From assembly GCF_033568475.1 (NCBI RefSeq), contig NC_133122.1:136345402-136409401 (forward strand): a DNA stretch of 64,000 nt. The letters are read 5' to 3'. Below are positions 47,193-59,046 of this stretch, one piece after another. The notes beneath the pieces are model-generated. The model did not search any database, was not told the DNA's origin, and worked only from the letters and a program-made list of their open reading frames with translations. Every line of letters starts with the position of its first letter. The stretch's first letter is position 1. A program made the translations under genes and the position numbers. This stretch comes from Henckelia pumila (lineage: Eukaryota > Streptophyta > Magnoliopsida > Lamiales > Gesneriaceae).

Positions 47193-49031
47193 TGTTGGAA
47201 CACGGTCGTTCTGCGGATCGATAAAGAAAGTGATACCCGATTCAGCGGAAGTTTTAAAATTTTTATATGGAACGATTCCATATGGGTATCAAATTTCTAC
47301 GATTAAAATTGATAACATAAAATTTAAACAATGTAAATTTTACCTTAAAATCTCGAAGCGAGATTATGGACACCAACAGATTAAACTGCTCTTGTTGTAT
47401 ATCCCAGGAACTGATGAATGAACGTTTCTTCAATCAGGTCCACGAACAGAAGTTTAATCCCTCTAATAGACTGCACTAGAAAGTCTATCTGAAGTTTTTA
47501 CGAAGAGAAATAACAGATTTGATCTGCTAATTTAGACTGCAAATTCGAAATTTGCAGACTGAAATTCTCGAACACAGTAGGGGAGGGGGGCGGCCGAAAA
47601 CCCTAAGAGAGGAGGCTCTAGGTTTTCGAAAATTATGCCTGTGTTGTGTGTAATTTCTGTACTGCAATAACTTATTTATAATGTGGGCTGCTAACAGTTT
47701 AGGGCCCATTAGTCATAAGTTCAAGCCTGACAAGCAAAGCCCGCATGTTCAGAAATTAATATAAAATTCATCGTGACTCAGATTGATAAACCAATTTCAC
47801 CAATGTGTACAGAAACCATTTCTGCATCTTTTAAAGTCAAGATAAATTTTCTGAATCCGAATTCAGTGATTTCCAAAAATGTCCATCATTATGTAATTTT
47901 AGGAAATCTTACTCCCTCTACTCTTAAATAAGAAGTCCCATTTCTTTATTCACTAAATTTAACTCTTTAAATTTAATTATCTCAACGGGGATTAAAAATT
48001 CATTACTTGTGTGACCCTCAATGGTTCAGGAATACAGCTAGCCGTGGGCTCACAACTCCTTGTGACTCGGAACAACAATTTCCGACTTACCCAACGAATC
48101 ATGGTAAGAGCGCCTAGCAATATCGCCCCATGATTCCCTAGGTATCACTGATAGTGCCTGCAAGAACCAATAGATTTTGGTTAGCGTACAGTACGGTCCC
48201 TTCATCCGTATATCCCGATCGAATCAACAACCATTGGTAAATCGAGAGTCGTTTGAGATTCGATAACTATGCAATGCATCTTGAAGATCAAATAGTGACA
48301 TCGCATGTGCTACTAGGAAACCAAGTAACCTAAAACACATCATGTACTCTGGCCAGAGATTCGTCACACTAATATCTCCTCAGATTGCATAGGATATCCA
48401 CACTCGCAAGTGTGCGGTGAATCCTTGACAACAAAGCATCGACTCCTATATGTGTCGTAACTGTACCCAATCCCGACACCTGATGACCCCAATAGAGTCG
48501 GTAAACGAGTCAAAGCACAGTACTAGCATATAGAGTCTCAATGATGTTTCAAGTAATAAGGACTAATGGTGTACAACCAAAACTGCGGACTATATCCACT
48601 CGATAAGTGATAACCACTTGGAATGTCCGAATAGGGTCGATCATTCATCATATGAATATCCATTTGCATGCTTCGAACATCTTTATGTTCCATACCAATG
48701 AAACGTGGTACTTGGCATCGCAAATGCTAGTCTCAATCTCGAGCGATCCTTATCCTTATTTGTGGACGGCTCAATTGACTAGGAACTGTTTAGAATATAC
48801 AGTGAACATAAGATGTGTTTCATGACAGTGATCTCTCTATATTCACTATCTCATCTTACTTTAGTATATTCAAGGTCTTTATCAAAATAGTAACAGTATA
48901 TCATTATATAATAATAAGATAAAGTGAACGCCATTTACAGAACGTATATTATATTAAACAAAGATTGTTTACAAAAAGAGACTCTCAAAGCCCTTAGCCA
49001 CAAGTTGGCTAGCGGGGCATCAACTCTTTCA
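47193..49031 (-). repeat. LTR of element D (5' LTR in element orientation)
   Basis: 1839 bp copy of 39699-41541, followed by GTACT. Confidence 0.93.
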
Positions 49032-49036
49032 GTACT
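49032..49036. repeat. Right target-site duplication of element D (GTACT)
   Basis: Repeats 39694-39698. The F LTR resumes after it. Confidence 0.93.
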
Positions 49037-49334
49037 CTGTGTTTCTGGACACCCTATTCCATGGGACAGGTTTGCGATTGGACGAGGCGGGTGGATCCAA
49101 GAGGGGCTAGGCAGTGGTTAGCCAGCTGGAGATTCGCCTAGGTTTTTATTCTGTTGTTATTGGATTGATACAACATTCGATTTGGTTGTATAACTATTTG
49201 GGTATTTACAGATTACTTTCCTTGGGATTGTATTTGGTTTATGGTTTCCGCAGTTTAATTCTGATTACTGTTTTATTAAGTTAATTGCATGCCTAAGTTC
49301 TGTTTAGTAGGTGATCTCGGTAATGGTCACTACA
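49037..49334 (+). repeat. 5' LTR of F, right part
   Basis: Continues the LTR after D and ends GGTCACTACA, matching the TGTAG...CTACA ends seen in G. Confidence 0.85.
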
Positions 49335-49338
49335 TTTA

Positions 49339-49350
49339 TGGTATCAGAGC
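49339..49350 (+). promoter_or_regulatory. Primer-binding site of element F
   Basis: TGGTATCAGAGC, four bases after the LTR end; Met-type primer. Confidence 0.88.
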
Positions 49351-49411
49351 ATGCATAGTATTCTTGGGAATTTAGATTCTGCATAAGATAATCGTGAGGT
49401 AATTTTTTTAG

Positions 49412-50657
49412 ATGGCGGATCGTGATGATCAGAGTAGTCACGATAGTATTGGTGGATGTTGGGGCGATGCCGACCGGGAGCGTCGTCGAGAAAACCATCA
49501 TCGTCGTTGTGATGAGGATCGTTTAAGTGTGCGTCGATTCCTACAGATGGGTCCTAAGCCCTTGGTTGGAGGCGAGTCTCCAGAGGATGCGGAGAACTAG
49601 TTAGACCGCATGGAGACGACTTTCCTGACTTTCCACTGCACTAAGGAGCAGAAGATGGAGACACTGGGTTATCTTCTGGATGGGCGAGCCCGTAGGTGGT
49701 GGAGGTTTACTTCTGCACCCTTTGTTACGGCGAGAGGAGTGGCCACCTGGGCCGAGTTCCGCACAGCTTTTCAGAAGCTGTATTTTCCTCCTGCACTCCG
49801 TCAGTCGAAGGCGGGAGAGCTACTGAGTCTGCGACAGGGAGCCATGTCTATTGATGAGTATCAGCAGAAGTTCTTTGATCTGTTGTCTTATTGCCCCAAG
49901 ATTGCTGACAGCTCTGGGATGAAGTATAATCTGTTCCTTCAGGGCCTTAACCCTGAGATTCATGACCGTGTGGCGGTTGGCGATGACATGACCTACGAGG
50001 GTTTGGTAAGCCGTTGTCACCAGGCGGAGGATAGCATTCAGCGGAACAGTTCTTTCTCTCAGTCTAGGCCTGCGAGTTCTTTGGGTCCCCGTGCTCAGAC
50101 TTTCAAGAAGTCCGGATCTACTTCTTCTTCCTCTGGTTCTGCTGGTGTTGTCCGTTTTGGGAAGAAAGACAAGTGTGATCATTGTGGGAAGAACCATCCG
50201 ACCGACCGATGCCGCAAAGCTTCTAGAGCTTGTTTCTGATGTGGAGAAGTTGGTCATCTCTGGAGGGATTGTCCTTTGTCTGGGGGAGGCGGTTCTGGTT
50301 CTGGTTCGGGATCGGGTTCTCAGGCCACCGTTCAGCAGAGGTCGCAGGGGCAGCCTGCTGGGAGTTCTCATTTGAGGCCGCGTGCTTCTGGTCAGGTGTT
50401 TGCCTTGAGGCATGATCAGGCTGTGGAGGAGAATAAGAAGGTCATCGCAGGTACATTTCTACTTTATGGTATACCTTCTATCGTACTTATTGATACTGGT
50501 GCATCTCATTCCTTCATTTTTGCACGTTTTGTTAAGAGGAATAAGTTACCATGCATTGCACTAGACGTAGTAGTTTCTGTTTCTACTTCGACGGATCAAT
50601 CTGCTTTGGCCAAACATCTAGTGATGGGTTGCCCTTTAGATTTCGAAGGGAACATTC
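49412..50657 (+). pseudogene. Chromovirus F gag and protease start (broken)
   Basis: ATG at 49412. The charged N-terminus (RERRRENHHRR) is followed by the retrotransposon gag domain (FLQMGPKPLVGG, RRWWRFTSAPF, FRTAFQKLYFPP, MSIDEYQQKFFDL). Two Cys/His boxes come next (CDHCGKNHPTDRC and CGEVGHLWRDC). Then a serine/glycine-rich linker and protease (GIPSIVLIDTGASHSFI). In-frame stops at 49598-49600 and 50237-50239 break the frame. The reading stops at 50657 where Copia C begins and resumes at 59047 (the next residues read LLANLMVLAM). Confidence 0.9.
50653..50657. repeat. Left target-site duplication of element C (CATTC)
   Basis: Matches 59042-59046. Confidence 0.93.
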
Positions 50658-52256
50658 TGTTACGCCTTAAACGCATACAAATCTCGTGTTATGAGATTAA
50701 TGTTTTTAATGCATTAACAAATCTCATATTATTATGTTTTGATGATTACAAAACTCGGTTAATTGTTACTAACCATTTAAAGTGAGACTTTGCAGATTAG
50801 ATCATATTAACAATCAAATTCTTGGAAGTTACTTTGAAGTTGTAAAAGAAATGGACAAGGACAAGCCAATATTATAAAGCAGAAACTTGAAAAATTCACC
50901 GGGCACTTTCCAGTCATCCAAATCAGATCTCCAATAGTGAAAATCAAGATCAGGATGTTCTCAAGCTTCTCTCCAAATTTCATAGCAATCCAACGGCTGG
51001 ATATGGAGATATGATTTTTTTAACAAAGCTGCACAGTACTTACTTCTGCAAGGAATGAACTATGAAGACTCAACTTCAGAAAATACCTGGGAATGCTTCG
51101 GTTATTAAAATCCACTCTCCACCGATCACATGGATTTCCATGATGTTTTAAAGTCTGTATCCAAATTTCAAATCAATCCAACGGCTGGATATGGAATTAT
51201 GATTTTTTCAAATATGTTGAACAGTAGCTATTTCTGCAAGGAGCTAACTGCTGAAGTATCGGATTCAGAAGACTACTGGACTCGATGGAGGCATCCAAAT
51301 CCAATCTCCACCAATCACTATCAATATGGGGATGTTAAAAAGATTGTGTGTTAATTTCAGGCCAATCCAACGGATGGATTGTGAGATTCGAATTTTTGAA
51401 AAGTAATGCTCAGAACAAAAGCGAGAACGTGATTTTGCGACCTCCGAGATTTACTGGACGTGTTTGATTCTTTCAAATTCAATCTTCCATTCAGATTGAA
51501 GATTGAGATGTTTCAAGCGACTGTCCAAATTTGAGCTCAATCCAACGGTTAGATTGAGAGATATGATTTTTCCACAAAATCTGCTCAGTGCTGGAAAAAG
51601 AAGGCAGCGGCGCCTACACTTTGTCTCTACTCCTTGGCTTCCCAATAAACGCTCCAAGCACACAAATTCAAATTCAAATCTTTTCCAACTATAAATAGAG
51701 GCTTGCCAAGACCATTTAGAGACATCCCAACTCATTTCTTCTCTCATTTGCAAGCAATATTCTCTCTACCAAAGTGCTCAATCAATATTTGAGAGTTATT
51801 TGTGAAAATAGTTTGTGAGTTGGTTGTGCTATTGTTGTAAACACTTAGTGTGAAGCCAAGTGTATTGTGAGATTTTTGTAAACACTTGAGTGTGAAGCCA
51901 AGTGTTTTTGTTGAGGCTATCCTTGGAGCCATTAAGGCCAAGTGTTCGAGTTGTATCGGCGCGGTGATCGTGTTGAGTTGTAAAGGCTATCCTTGGAGCC
52001 ATCAAGGCCAAGTGTTCGAGTGCTAGTGGATCCTTGGTTAATCGTACTTAACCAAGAAGGGGAGACGTAGACGATTTATCGTCGAACTTCCATAAACAAT
52101 TCCTATCTCTCTTTTACTGCTTTATTTACTTTACGCATTTATTTACCGCTTTATATTTGATTGCTTTACTAGTCTTCCGCTTGCGTTTAGTATAATCGCT
52201 TTAAATTGCTAAAGTTGCCAAAGAACCTAATCCCCCCCCCCCATTAGGTTCTAACA
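50658..52256 (+). repeat. 5' LTR of element C
   Basis: TGTTACGCCTTAAACGC to GGTTCTAACA. It contains four diverged repeat units (see 50920-51600), a TATA box (CTATAAATAGAGG at 51689), a pair of TCCTTGGAGCCA repeats (51909 and 51985), and a run of about 12 C flanked by CCTAAT/ATTAGG near its end. Confidence 0.93.
50920..51600 (+). repeat. Four diverged units inside the C LTR
   Basis: Each unit has a CAATCCAACGG core (50986, 51174, 51363, 51538; steps 188, 189 and 175), followed by a GATATGATTTTT-like word and then CTGCAAGGA or TGCTCAG. The same set recurs in the 3' LTR. The array ends about 90 bp before the TATA box. Confidence 0.78.
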
Positions 52257-52258
52257 AG

Positions 52259-52271
52259 TGGTATCAGAGCC
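52259..52271 (+). promoter_or_regulatory. Primer-binding site of element C
   Basis: TGGTATCAGAGCC two bases after the LTR; Met-type primer. Confidence 0.92.
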
Positions 52272-52299
52272 ATTTGAAAATACTTTTCAAAACCTTTTT

Positions 52300-53715
52300 A
52301 TGGCAAACCTAGCAAGTGATTATGCTCAAGGGCAATTTACTAATCGTCCTCCTCTTTTCAATGGCATAAACTACGGGTATTGGAAAAATCGTATGTCCCT
52401 ATATATCCAATCCGTAGACTATGACCTATGGAAAGTGACGGTGAAAGGTCCCTATACACCTATGAAAATAGTTGATGGGGTTAAAATTCCTAAGGGAATG
52501 GATGACTTTTCAAAAGAGGACATGAAATTAATTTCGCAAAATGCTAAAGCTATGAATATCTTGCATTGTTCCTTAGATATGAACGAGTACAACCGGATAT
52601 CGATGTGCTCATCCGCTAAAGAGATATGGGACAAGCTAGAGATATGTCACGAAGGCACCAACCAAGTGAAAGAGACAAAGATCGACTTACTCCAACTCAA
52701 ATACGAAACATTTGAGATGGAATCCAATGAAGATGTTGACACCATGTTCCGAAGGCTTACTCAAATCATCAATGAGTTAGCACAATTGGGAGAACAATAT
52801 CCTACCAAGCAAGTTTGGAGGAGAGCTCTTCGTGCCCTACCAAAAGAAGGGGATGCAAAGAGAACCGCCATCATCGAATCCAACAAAGGGGACACTGCCG
52901 CCTATGATCTTGATCAACTACATGGGACCCTAAAAACCCATGAGTTAGAAATGTCCACGAGAAAAGAATCAAAGAAAGAAGATGTCAAGCACAAAGGGAT
53001 AGCTTTGACTACACAAGTCGAAGAAGATGACGATGATAACATGGCTCTCCTCGCAAGAAAATTCAAGAAATTCATGCGAGGAAACAAATTCAAGAAAGAC
53101 AAGAAACCTGAGAGAGAAGTGACCTGCTACAACTGTCAACAACAAGGTCACTACGCCAATGAATGCCCACTCAAGAAGAAAGTGGACAAAGGAAAGAAGA
53201 AAGCCCTACTAGCTACCTGGAGTGATAGCGACGACGACGACGAGGAAGCAAACCTCTGCTTCATGGCTAAGAGTGATGACATCGTCTCTGACGACGATGA
53301 CGAGGTACCTACTTACGATGAACTCTTACATGCTTATAAAGATATGTTTGATATGGCTAAGGTTCTTAGAAAAGAGAATAGAAATCTTAAAAAGGAATTA
53401 GAAACTAAGGAGCATGATAATCTTAGACTTAAGGATGACCTAGATCACTTAGAAAAATCATTCGATAAATTCAATGTGAGTAGCAATAAATTGAACAACC
53501 TACTTAGCATGCAGAAATGTAGCTTTGATAAGGGAGGAATAGGCTATGGTAAGAAGTCTATAGACTTTGCTAGTCTAATAGCTAAGGCTAAGATAAGATC
53601 ACCCCCTACTTGTTCTTATTGTTGCAAATCTGGTCATGTTAGACATAAATGCAGATCATTGAAATATCAATATGTTCAAAAGAGCTATATGAAATGGAGG
53701 CCTAAGAGTACTTAA
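52300..53715 (+). CDS. Copia C gag, open frame of 471 residues
   Basis: Starts at ATG 52300 (MANLASDYAQGQF). The frame is open further upstream, but only through the primer-binding site. The N-terminal gag motif is PLFNGINYGYWKNRM. A UBN2-type core follows (EIWDKLEICHEGTNQVKE, ETFEMESNEDVDTMFRRL, ALRALPKEGDAKRTAI), then a basic stretch and zinc knuckle CYNCQQQGHYANEC (residues 276-289). An acidic region (DSDDDDEE, DDDDEVPTYDELL), a coiled coil (about 355-400) and a second zinc motif CSYCCKSGHVRHKC (438-451) complete it. It would form the particle core. No internal stop, unlike the pol behind it. Long gags of this layout fit SIRE elements. Confidence 0.88.
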   Translation: MANLASDYAQGQFTNRPPLFNGINYGYWKNRMSLYIQSVDYDLWKVTVKGPYTPMKIVDGVKIPKGMDDFSKEDMKLISQNAKAMNILHCSLDMNEYNRISMCSSAKEIWDKLEICHEGTNQVKETKIDLLQLKYETFEMESNEDVDTMFRRLTQIINELAQLGEQYPTKQVWRRALRALPKEGDAKRTAIIESNKGDTAAYDLDQLHGTLKTHELEMSTRKESKKEDVKHKGIALTTQVEEDDDDNMALLARKFKKFMRGNKFKKDKKPEREVTCYNCQQQGHYANECPLKKKVDKGKKKALLATWSDSDDDDEEANLCFMAKSDDIVSDDDDEVPTYDELLHAYKDMFDMAKVLRKENRNLKKELETKEHDNLRLKDDLDHLEKSFDKFNVSSNKLNNLLSMQKCSFDKGGIGYGKKSIDFASLIAKAKIRSPPTCSYCCKSGHVRHKCRSLKYQYVQKSYMKWRPKST

Positions 53716-53945
53716 CAACTCATTAGTCGGCATTATGAGATCACAATCTAAGGGAGTTCAATATAGACCGGCTTAAAAATGCCTTGACTTGCGGCTGGTC
53801 TCCCTGTTGAACGTTGCTCTGTCCAAGGAAATAGGTTTTTAAAGTGGCCATATGCCCTACCTACTACTGGGAGCACTCTTAGAAAGTGGCGATGATGTTG
53901 CTATGAGAGACTGAACTCTTAGAAGTCTATTTTGTATATCTTTTT
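53716..53945 (+). other. Non-coding segment between C gag and protease
   Basis: About 230 bp with stops in all plus frames. It reads like no part of gag or protease. The following GGACCCAAAAGAACTAAAGG begins the protease linker. It could be a small insertion or decayed gag tail. Confidence 0.4.
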
Positions 53946-56900
53946 TCTAACATTGTGGACCCAAAAGAACTAAAGGGTACCAAAACAATTCTTTTCAGGG
54001 AACTAGGAAAACTGTTCTCCCTAGCATATGGTATCTAGACAGTGGATGTTCTAGACATATGACGGGGAACAAGGATCTACTCCAATCAGTCAAACCTAAG
54101 GAGAAGGGAACAGTCACCTTTGGAGACAACAGCAAAGGAGTCATTAAAGGCATCGGCTCAATAGGTATATCTAATTCTTGCTTGATTGATGATGTACTCC
54201 TAGTGAAAGGACTTAAGCATAATCTACTAAGCATAATTCAATTGTGCGATAGAGGTTATGAAGTCAAACTCACTCCCCAACACTGCACTGTATCATTTAT
54301 TAGTGACAAATCCATAAATTTCAAAGGATATAGAAGTGAGAACGTTTACAAGGTCTCTTTAAATAATTTATCTTTATCAAATATAAAAAGCCTTGTATCC
54401 GTGAATGTTGATGACAACATTCTTTGGCATAGACGATTGGGTCATGTTGGTCCTAGTACCATCGAAAAACTTTTAAAACTTGACTTAGTCGTTGGTATGC
54501 CAAAACTTGATTTGAAACTTGATTCTGTTTGTGATGCGTGTCAATTTGGCAAACATACAAGGGAATCTTTTAAAAGCAAAAATTTTGTATCCACTTCTAT
54601 GCCCCTTGAACTTCTCCACCTAGATCTATATGGTCCCTCGAGGAACGCTAGTTTAGGAGGAAAGCTTTATGCGTTTGTCATTGTAGATGATTTTTCACGT
54701 TACACGTGGACATTGTTTTTAGCTCACAAAAATGATGCCTTTGAGTATTTTAAAACTTTTGCTAAACGAGTTGAGAATGAGAAATTTCAATAAAACAGAT
54801 CCGTAGTGACCACGGAACTGAATTTCAAAATTAGAATTTTTCAAACTTTTGTATAGAAAAAGGCATCGGTCACAATTTTTCTTGTCCTAGGACTCCTCAA
54901 CAAAACGGGGTCGTTGAGAGGAAAAATAGGACACTAGTAGAGATTTCAAGGACCATGTTATGTGAGCATTCTCTACCAAAATATTTTTGGGCTGAAGCAA
55001 TGAACACTGCCTGTTACATCATCAATCGCGTATCAATAAGGTCAATTCTCAAAAAAACTCCATACGAGTTATGGAGGGAGAGAAAGCCTAACATTTCATT
55101 ATTTCGGGCTTTTGGATCTAAGTGCTTCATTCACAACAATGGTAAGGACAACCTTGGCAAATTTGATGCCAAATCCGATAAAGGTATTTTTCTTGGGTAT
55201 TCTACTACAAGTAAGGTTTATAGAGTATTCAATAAGCGCACCTTACTTGTTGAAGAATCAATGCATGTTATATTTGATGAATCTTTGTTAAATATTTCTC
55301 GCACTAACAATGATGATATAGAAATACTTGAAAAAGATATGGTTTCCTCAAGCTTAAATGATATAGATGCTAAAGTTGAGGAAACACCACTTCCTAAGGA
55401 ATGGACACATCACAAAGATCATCCTAAAGATCTGATAATTGGAAGTCCATCAAAGGGAGTATCTACTCGCTCTTCTCTCAATAATATTTGTAATCATCTT
55501 GCTTTTGTTTCTCATGTTGAGCCAAAATGTGTTGATGATGCTTTACTTGATGATTCCTGGATTATTGCTATGCAAGATGAGTTAAATGAATTTAAACGCA
55601 ATAATGTTTGGGATCTTGTTTCTAGGCCGCATGATAGACCTGTGATAGGTACTAAATGGGTGTTTAGAAATAAACTTGATGAGCATGGCACCATCACTAG
55701 AAACAAAGCTAGGCTCGTAGCTAAAGGATATAGTCAAGAAGAAGGCATTGATTATGATGAGACTTATGCTCCTGTTGCCCGTCTTGAATCCATTCGTATG
55801 TTACTTGCTTTTGCATGCTCTAGAAATTTTAAATTATTTCAGATGGATGTTAAAAGTGCTTTCTTGAATGGTGATTTGAAAGAAGAGGTCTATATTGAAC
55901 AACCTGATGGCTTTGTTGATAATTTGTTATCTGATCACGTATATAAACTCAACAAAGCTTTGTATGGATTGAAACAAGCTCCTCGAGCTTGGTATGAAAA
56001 ACTCTCTTCTTTCCTTATTACCAATGGCTTTACTAGAGGAATTGTTGATATTACATTGTTTACTTTATCTAGAGATAATGATTTGCTTATTGTGCAAATT
56101 TATGTGGACGATATCATTTTCGGTTCTACTAACGAAGATCTTTGCCAAGAATTTTCTAAGCTTATGCAAGATCACTTTGAGATGAGCATGATGGGGGAAC
56201 TTAACTATTTCCTCGGATTGCAAATCAAGCAGTGCAAGGATGGGTTCTTTGTGAACCAAATCAAATACATAAAGGAGATTCTAAAGAAATTCGGGATGGA
56301 GAACACAAAATCATCATCCACACCGATGAGCACAGCAATCAGACTCGACAAAGATGAAAATGGTAAACCTGTAGATCAATCTTCCTTTCGTAGTATGATT
56401 GGCTCCTTATTATATGCTACTGCTAGTAGACCGGACATTATGTTTAGTGTTTGCTTGTGTGCACGATTTCAATCATGTCCAAAAGAATCACATTTGTTCG
56501 CCTTAAAACGCATTTTTAAATATCTTTCAAATACTCCAAATCTCGGCTTGTGGTATTCGAAAAATTCTTTCTTTGATTTAAAAGCTTACTGTGATGCCGA
56601 CTTTGGTGGATATAAGGTGGACCGAAAAAGCACTAGTGGAACCTGTTTCTTTTTAGGAAACTGTTTGGTTTCTTGGTTTTCCAAAAAGCAAAACTGTGTT
56701 GTGTTATCAACGACCGAAGCCGAATATATTGCTGCCGGTAGTTGTTGTGCGCAAATTCTTTGGATGAAGCATCAATTGCTCGACTATGGCGTCTCTTTTT
56801 CAAAAATCCCTATTTTCTGTGACAACACTAGCGCCATATGTCTAACAAAGAATCCGATTCAACATTCGCGCACCAAACATATTGACATTCGTCATCATTT

Positions 56901-57043
56901 TATTCGTGACCACATCGAACGAAATGAAGTTGAACTTCAATATGTTGACACGACAAATCAAATTGCCGATATTTTTTACAAAACCACTAGATGAAAATAC
57001 TTTTATTCGTTTGCGTGGTGAACTTGGAATGATTGAATTGTAA
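53946..57043 (+). pseudogene. Copia C pol (protease, integrase, RT, RNase H; broken)
   Basis: Protease IWYLDSGCSRHMTGNK near 54022. Pre-integrase WHRRLGHVG...CDACQFGKH. Integrase core HLDLYGPS and VIVDDFSRYTW. A frameshift near 54790 (stop at 54792) leads to the frame with IRSDHGTEFQN, an in-frame TAG at 54832, then [63 protein letters not shown]. RNase [43 protein letters not shown]. One extra T near 56970 shifts the last codons; the family-type end would be at 57043. A single open run covers 54955-56994, so only a few lesions separate it from a full frame. Confidence 0.92.
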
Positions 57044-57252
57044 TCATTTGAAGACATAAATAAATTTAATGCCATATTAAGGGAGAGCTTAATATAAAAT
57101 TCGAGCAAATTTAATGTTGAATAATACAAATTAATTGTATTTATTCAATATTAAATGCTCATATTTTGTTAATTATGTGAATTTATGTGTTGTATTTAGA
57201 AATCATATTTTCTATTTTTTTCATTTAATTTTCCAGCCTTTTTGATTATCAC

Positions 57253-57438
57253 AAAAAGGGGGAGAATATAAATGGTAAACTAAGGGGGAGAATAATATGC
57301 TATAAAAAAAGGGGGAGTTTTATTTATGCATAGTTTTATTCTTGCAATTATATTGTGCAAATTTAAATTGTTTATTTAATATTGTACTTTTATTTCCCCT
57401 ATTTAACCAAGTTTTGTGATCATCAAAAAGGGGGAGAT
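57253..57438 (+). other. Polypurine tracts of element C
   Basis: Four tracts of the AAAAAGGGGGAGA type at 57253, 57281, 57304 and 57425. The last touches the 3' LTR and should be the functional polypurine tract; the others are upstream copies. Confidence 0.82.
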
Positions 57439-59041
57439 TGTTACGCCTTAAACGCATACAAATCTCGTGTTATGAGATTAATGTTTTTAATGCATTAAAA
57501 AATCTCATATTATTATGTTTTGATGATTACAAAACTCGGTTAATTGTTACTAACCATTTAAAGTGAGACTTTGCAGATTAGATCATATTAACAATCAAAT
57601 TCTTGGAAGTTACTTTGAAGTTGTAAAAGAAATGGACAAGGACAAGCCAATATTATAAAGCAGAAACTTGCAAAATTCACCGGGCACTTTCCAGTCATCC
57701 AAATCAGATCTCCAATAGTGCAAATCAAGATCAGGATGTTGTCAAGCTTCTCTCCAAATTTCATAGCAATCCAACGGCTGGATATGGAGATATGATTTTT
57801 TTAACAAAGCTGCACAGTACTTACTTCTGCAAGGAATGAACTATGAAGACTCAACTTCAGAAAATACCTGGGAATGATTCGGTTATTAAAATCCGATCTC
57901 CACCAATCACATGGATTTCCATGATGTTTTAAAGTCTGTATCCAAATTGAAAATCAATCCAACGGCTGGATATGGAGTTATAATTTTTTCAAATATGTTG
58001 AACAGTAGCTATTTCTGCAAGGAGCTAACTGCTGAAGTATCGGATTCAGAAGACTACTGGACTCGATGGAGGCATCCAAATCCAATCTCCACTAATCACT
58101 ATCAATATCGGGATGTTACAAAGATTTTGTGTTAATTTCAGGCCAATCCAACGGATGGATTGTGAGATTCGAATTTTTGAAATGTAATGCTCAGAACAAA
58201 AGTGAGAACGTGATTTTGCGACTTCCGAGATTTACTGGATGTGTTTGATACTTTCAAATTCAATCTTCACCGTTCAGATTTAAGATTGAGATGTTTTCAA
58301 GCGACTGTACAAATTTGAGCTCAATCCAACGGATAGATTGAGAGATATGATTTTTCAACAAAATCTGCTCAGTGCTGGAAAAAGAAGGCAGCGGCGCCTA
58401 CACTTTGTCTCTACTCCTTGGCTTCCCAATAAACGCTCCAAGCACACAAATTCAAATTCAAATCTTTGCCAACTATAAATAGAGGCTTGCCAAGACCATT
58501 TAGAGACATCCCAACTCATTTCTTCTCTCATTTGCAAGCAATATTCTCTCTACCAAAGTGCTCAATCAATATTTGAGAGTTATTTGTGAAAATAGTTTGT
58601 GAGTTGGTTGTGCTATTGTTGTAAACACTTAGTGTGAAGCCAAGTGTATTGTGAGATTGTTGTAAACACTTGAGTGTGAAGCCAAGTGTTTTTGTTGAGG
58701 CTATCCTTGGAGCCATTAAGGCCAAGTGTTCGAGTTGTATCGGCGCGGTGATCGTGTTGAGTTGTAAAGGCTATCCTTGGAGCCATCAAGGCCAAGTGTT
58801 CGAGTGCTAGTGGATCCTTGGTTAATCGTACTTAACCAAGAAGGGGAGACGTAGACGATTTATCGTCGAACTTCCATAAACAATTCCTATCTCTCTTTTA
58901 CTGCTTTATTTACTTTACGCATTTATTTACCGCTTTATATTTGATTGCTTTACTAGTCTTCCGCTTGCGTTTAGTATAATCGCTTTAAATTGCTAAAGTT
59001 GCCAAAGAACCTAATCCCCCCCCCCCCATTAGGTTCTAACA
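57439..59041 (+). repeat. 3' LTR of element C
   Basis: 1603 bp copy of 50658-52256 with scattered substitutions and small indels, for example in the C run. Followed by CATTC. Confidence 0.93.
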
Positions 59042-59046
59042 CATTC
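59042..59046. repeat. Right target-site duplication of element C (CATTC)
   Basis: Repeats 50653-50657. The F pol reading resumes at 59047. Confidence 0.93.

Larger units (their letters stand above)
39699..49031 (-). mobile_element. Copia element D, complete
   Basis: A minus-strand element of 9333 bp with LTRs 39699-41541 (1843 bp) and 47193-49031 (1839 bp), a polypurine tract, a Met-type primer-binding site, full-length gag-pol in several frames and GTACT duplications. Same family as A and B. The LTR copies differ at a number of positions, so D is older than B. Its coding region has no large deletions but is disabled by point changes and small indels. Confidence 0.94.
50658..59041 (+). mobile_element. 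Copia element C (SIRE/Maximus-like), complete
   Basis: A plus-strand element of 8384 bp. LTRs 50658-52256 (1599 bp) and 57439-59041 (1603 bp), Met-type primer-binding site at 52259, gag with two zinc knuckles, pol in the order protease-integrase-RT-RNase H, polypurine tract at 57426 and CATTC duplications. A long gag and several AAAAAGGGGGAGA tracts after pol fit the SIRE lineage. The LTRs differ at many sites, so it is older than B. Confidence 0.93.

Noticed and set aside
49820..50413. Minus-strand open frame opposite F gag
   Set aside because: Arg/Thr-rich shadow of the serine-rich gag tail; no domain.
52258..52299. Upstream extension of the Copia C gag from a GTG at 52258
   Set aside because: This part is the primer-binding site; the first ATG at 52300 begins the usual gag N-terminus.
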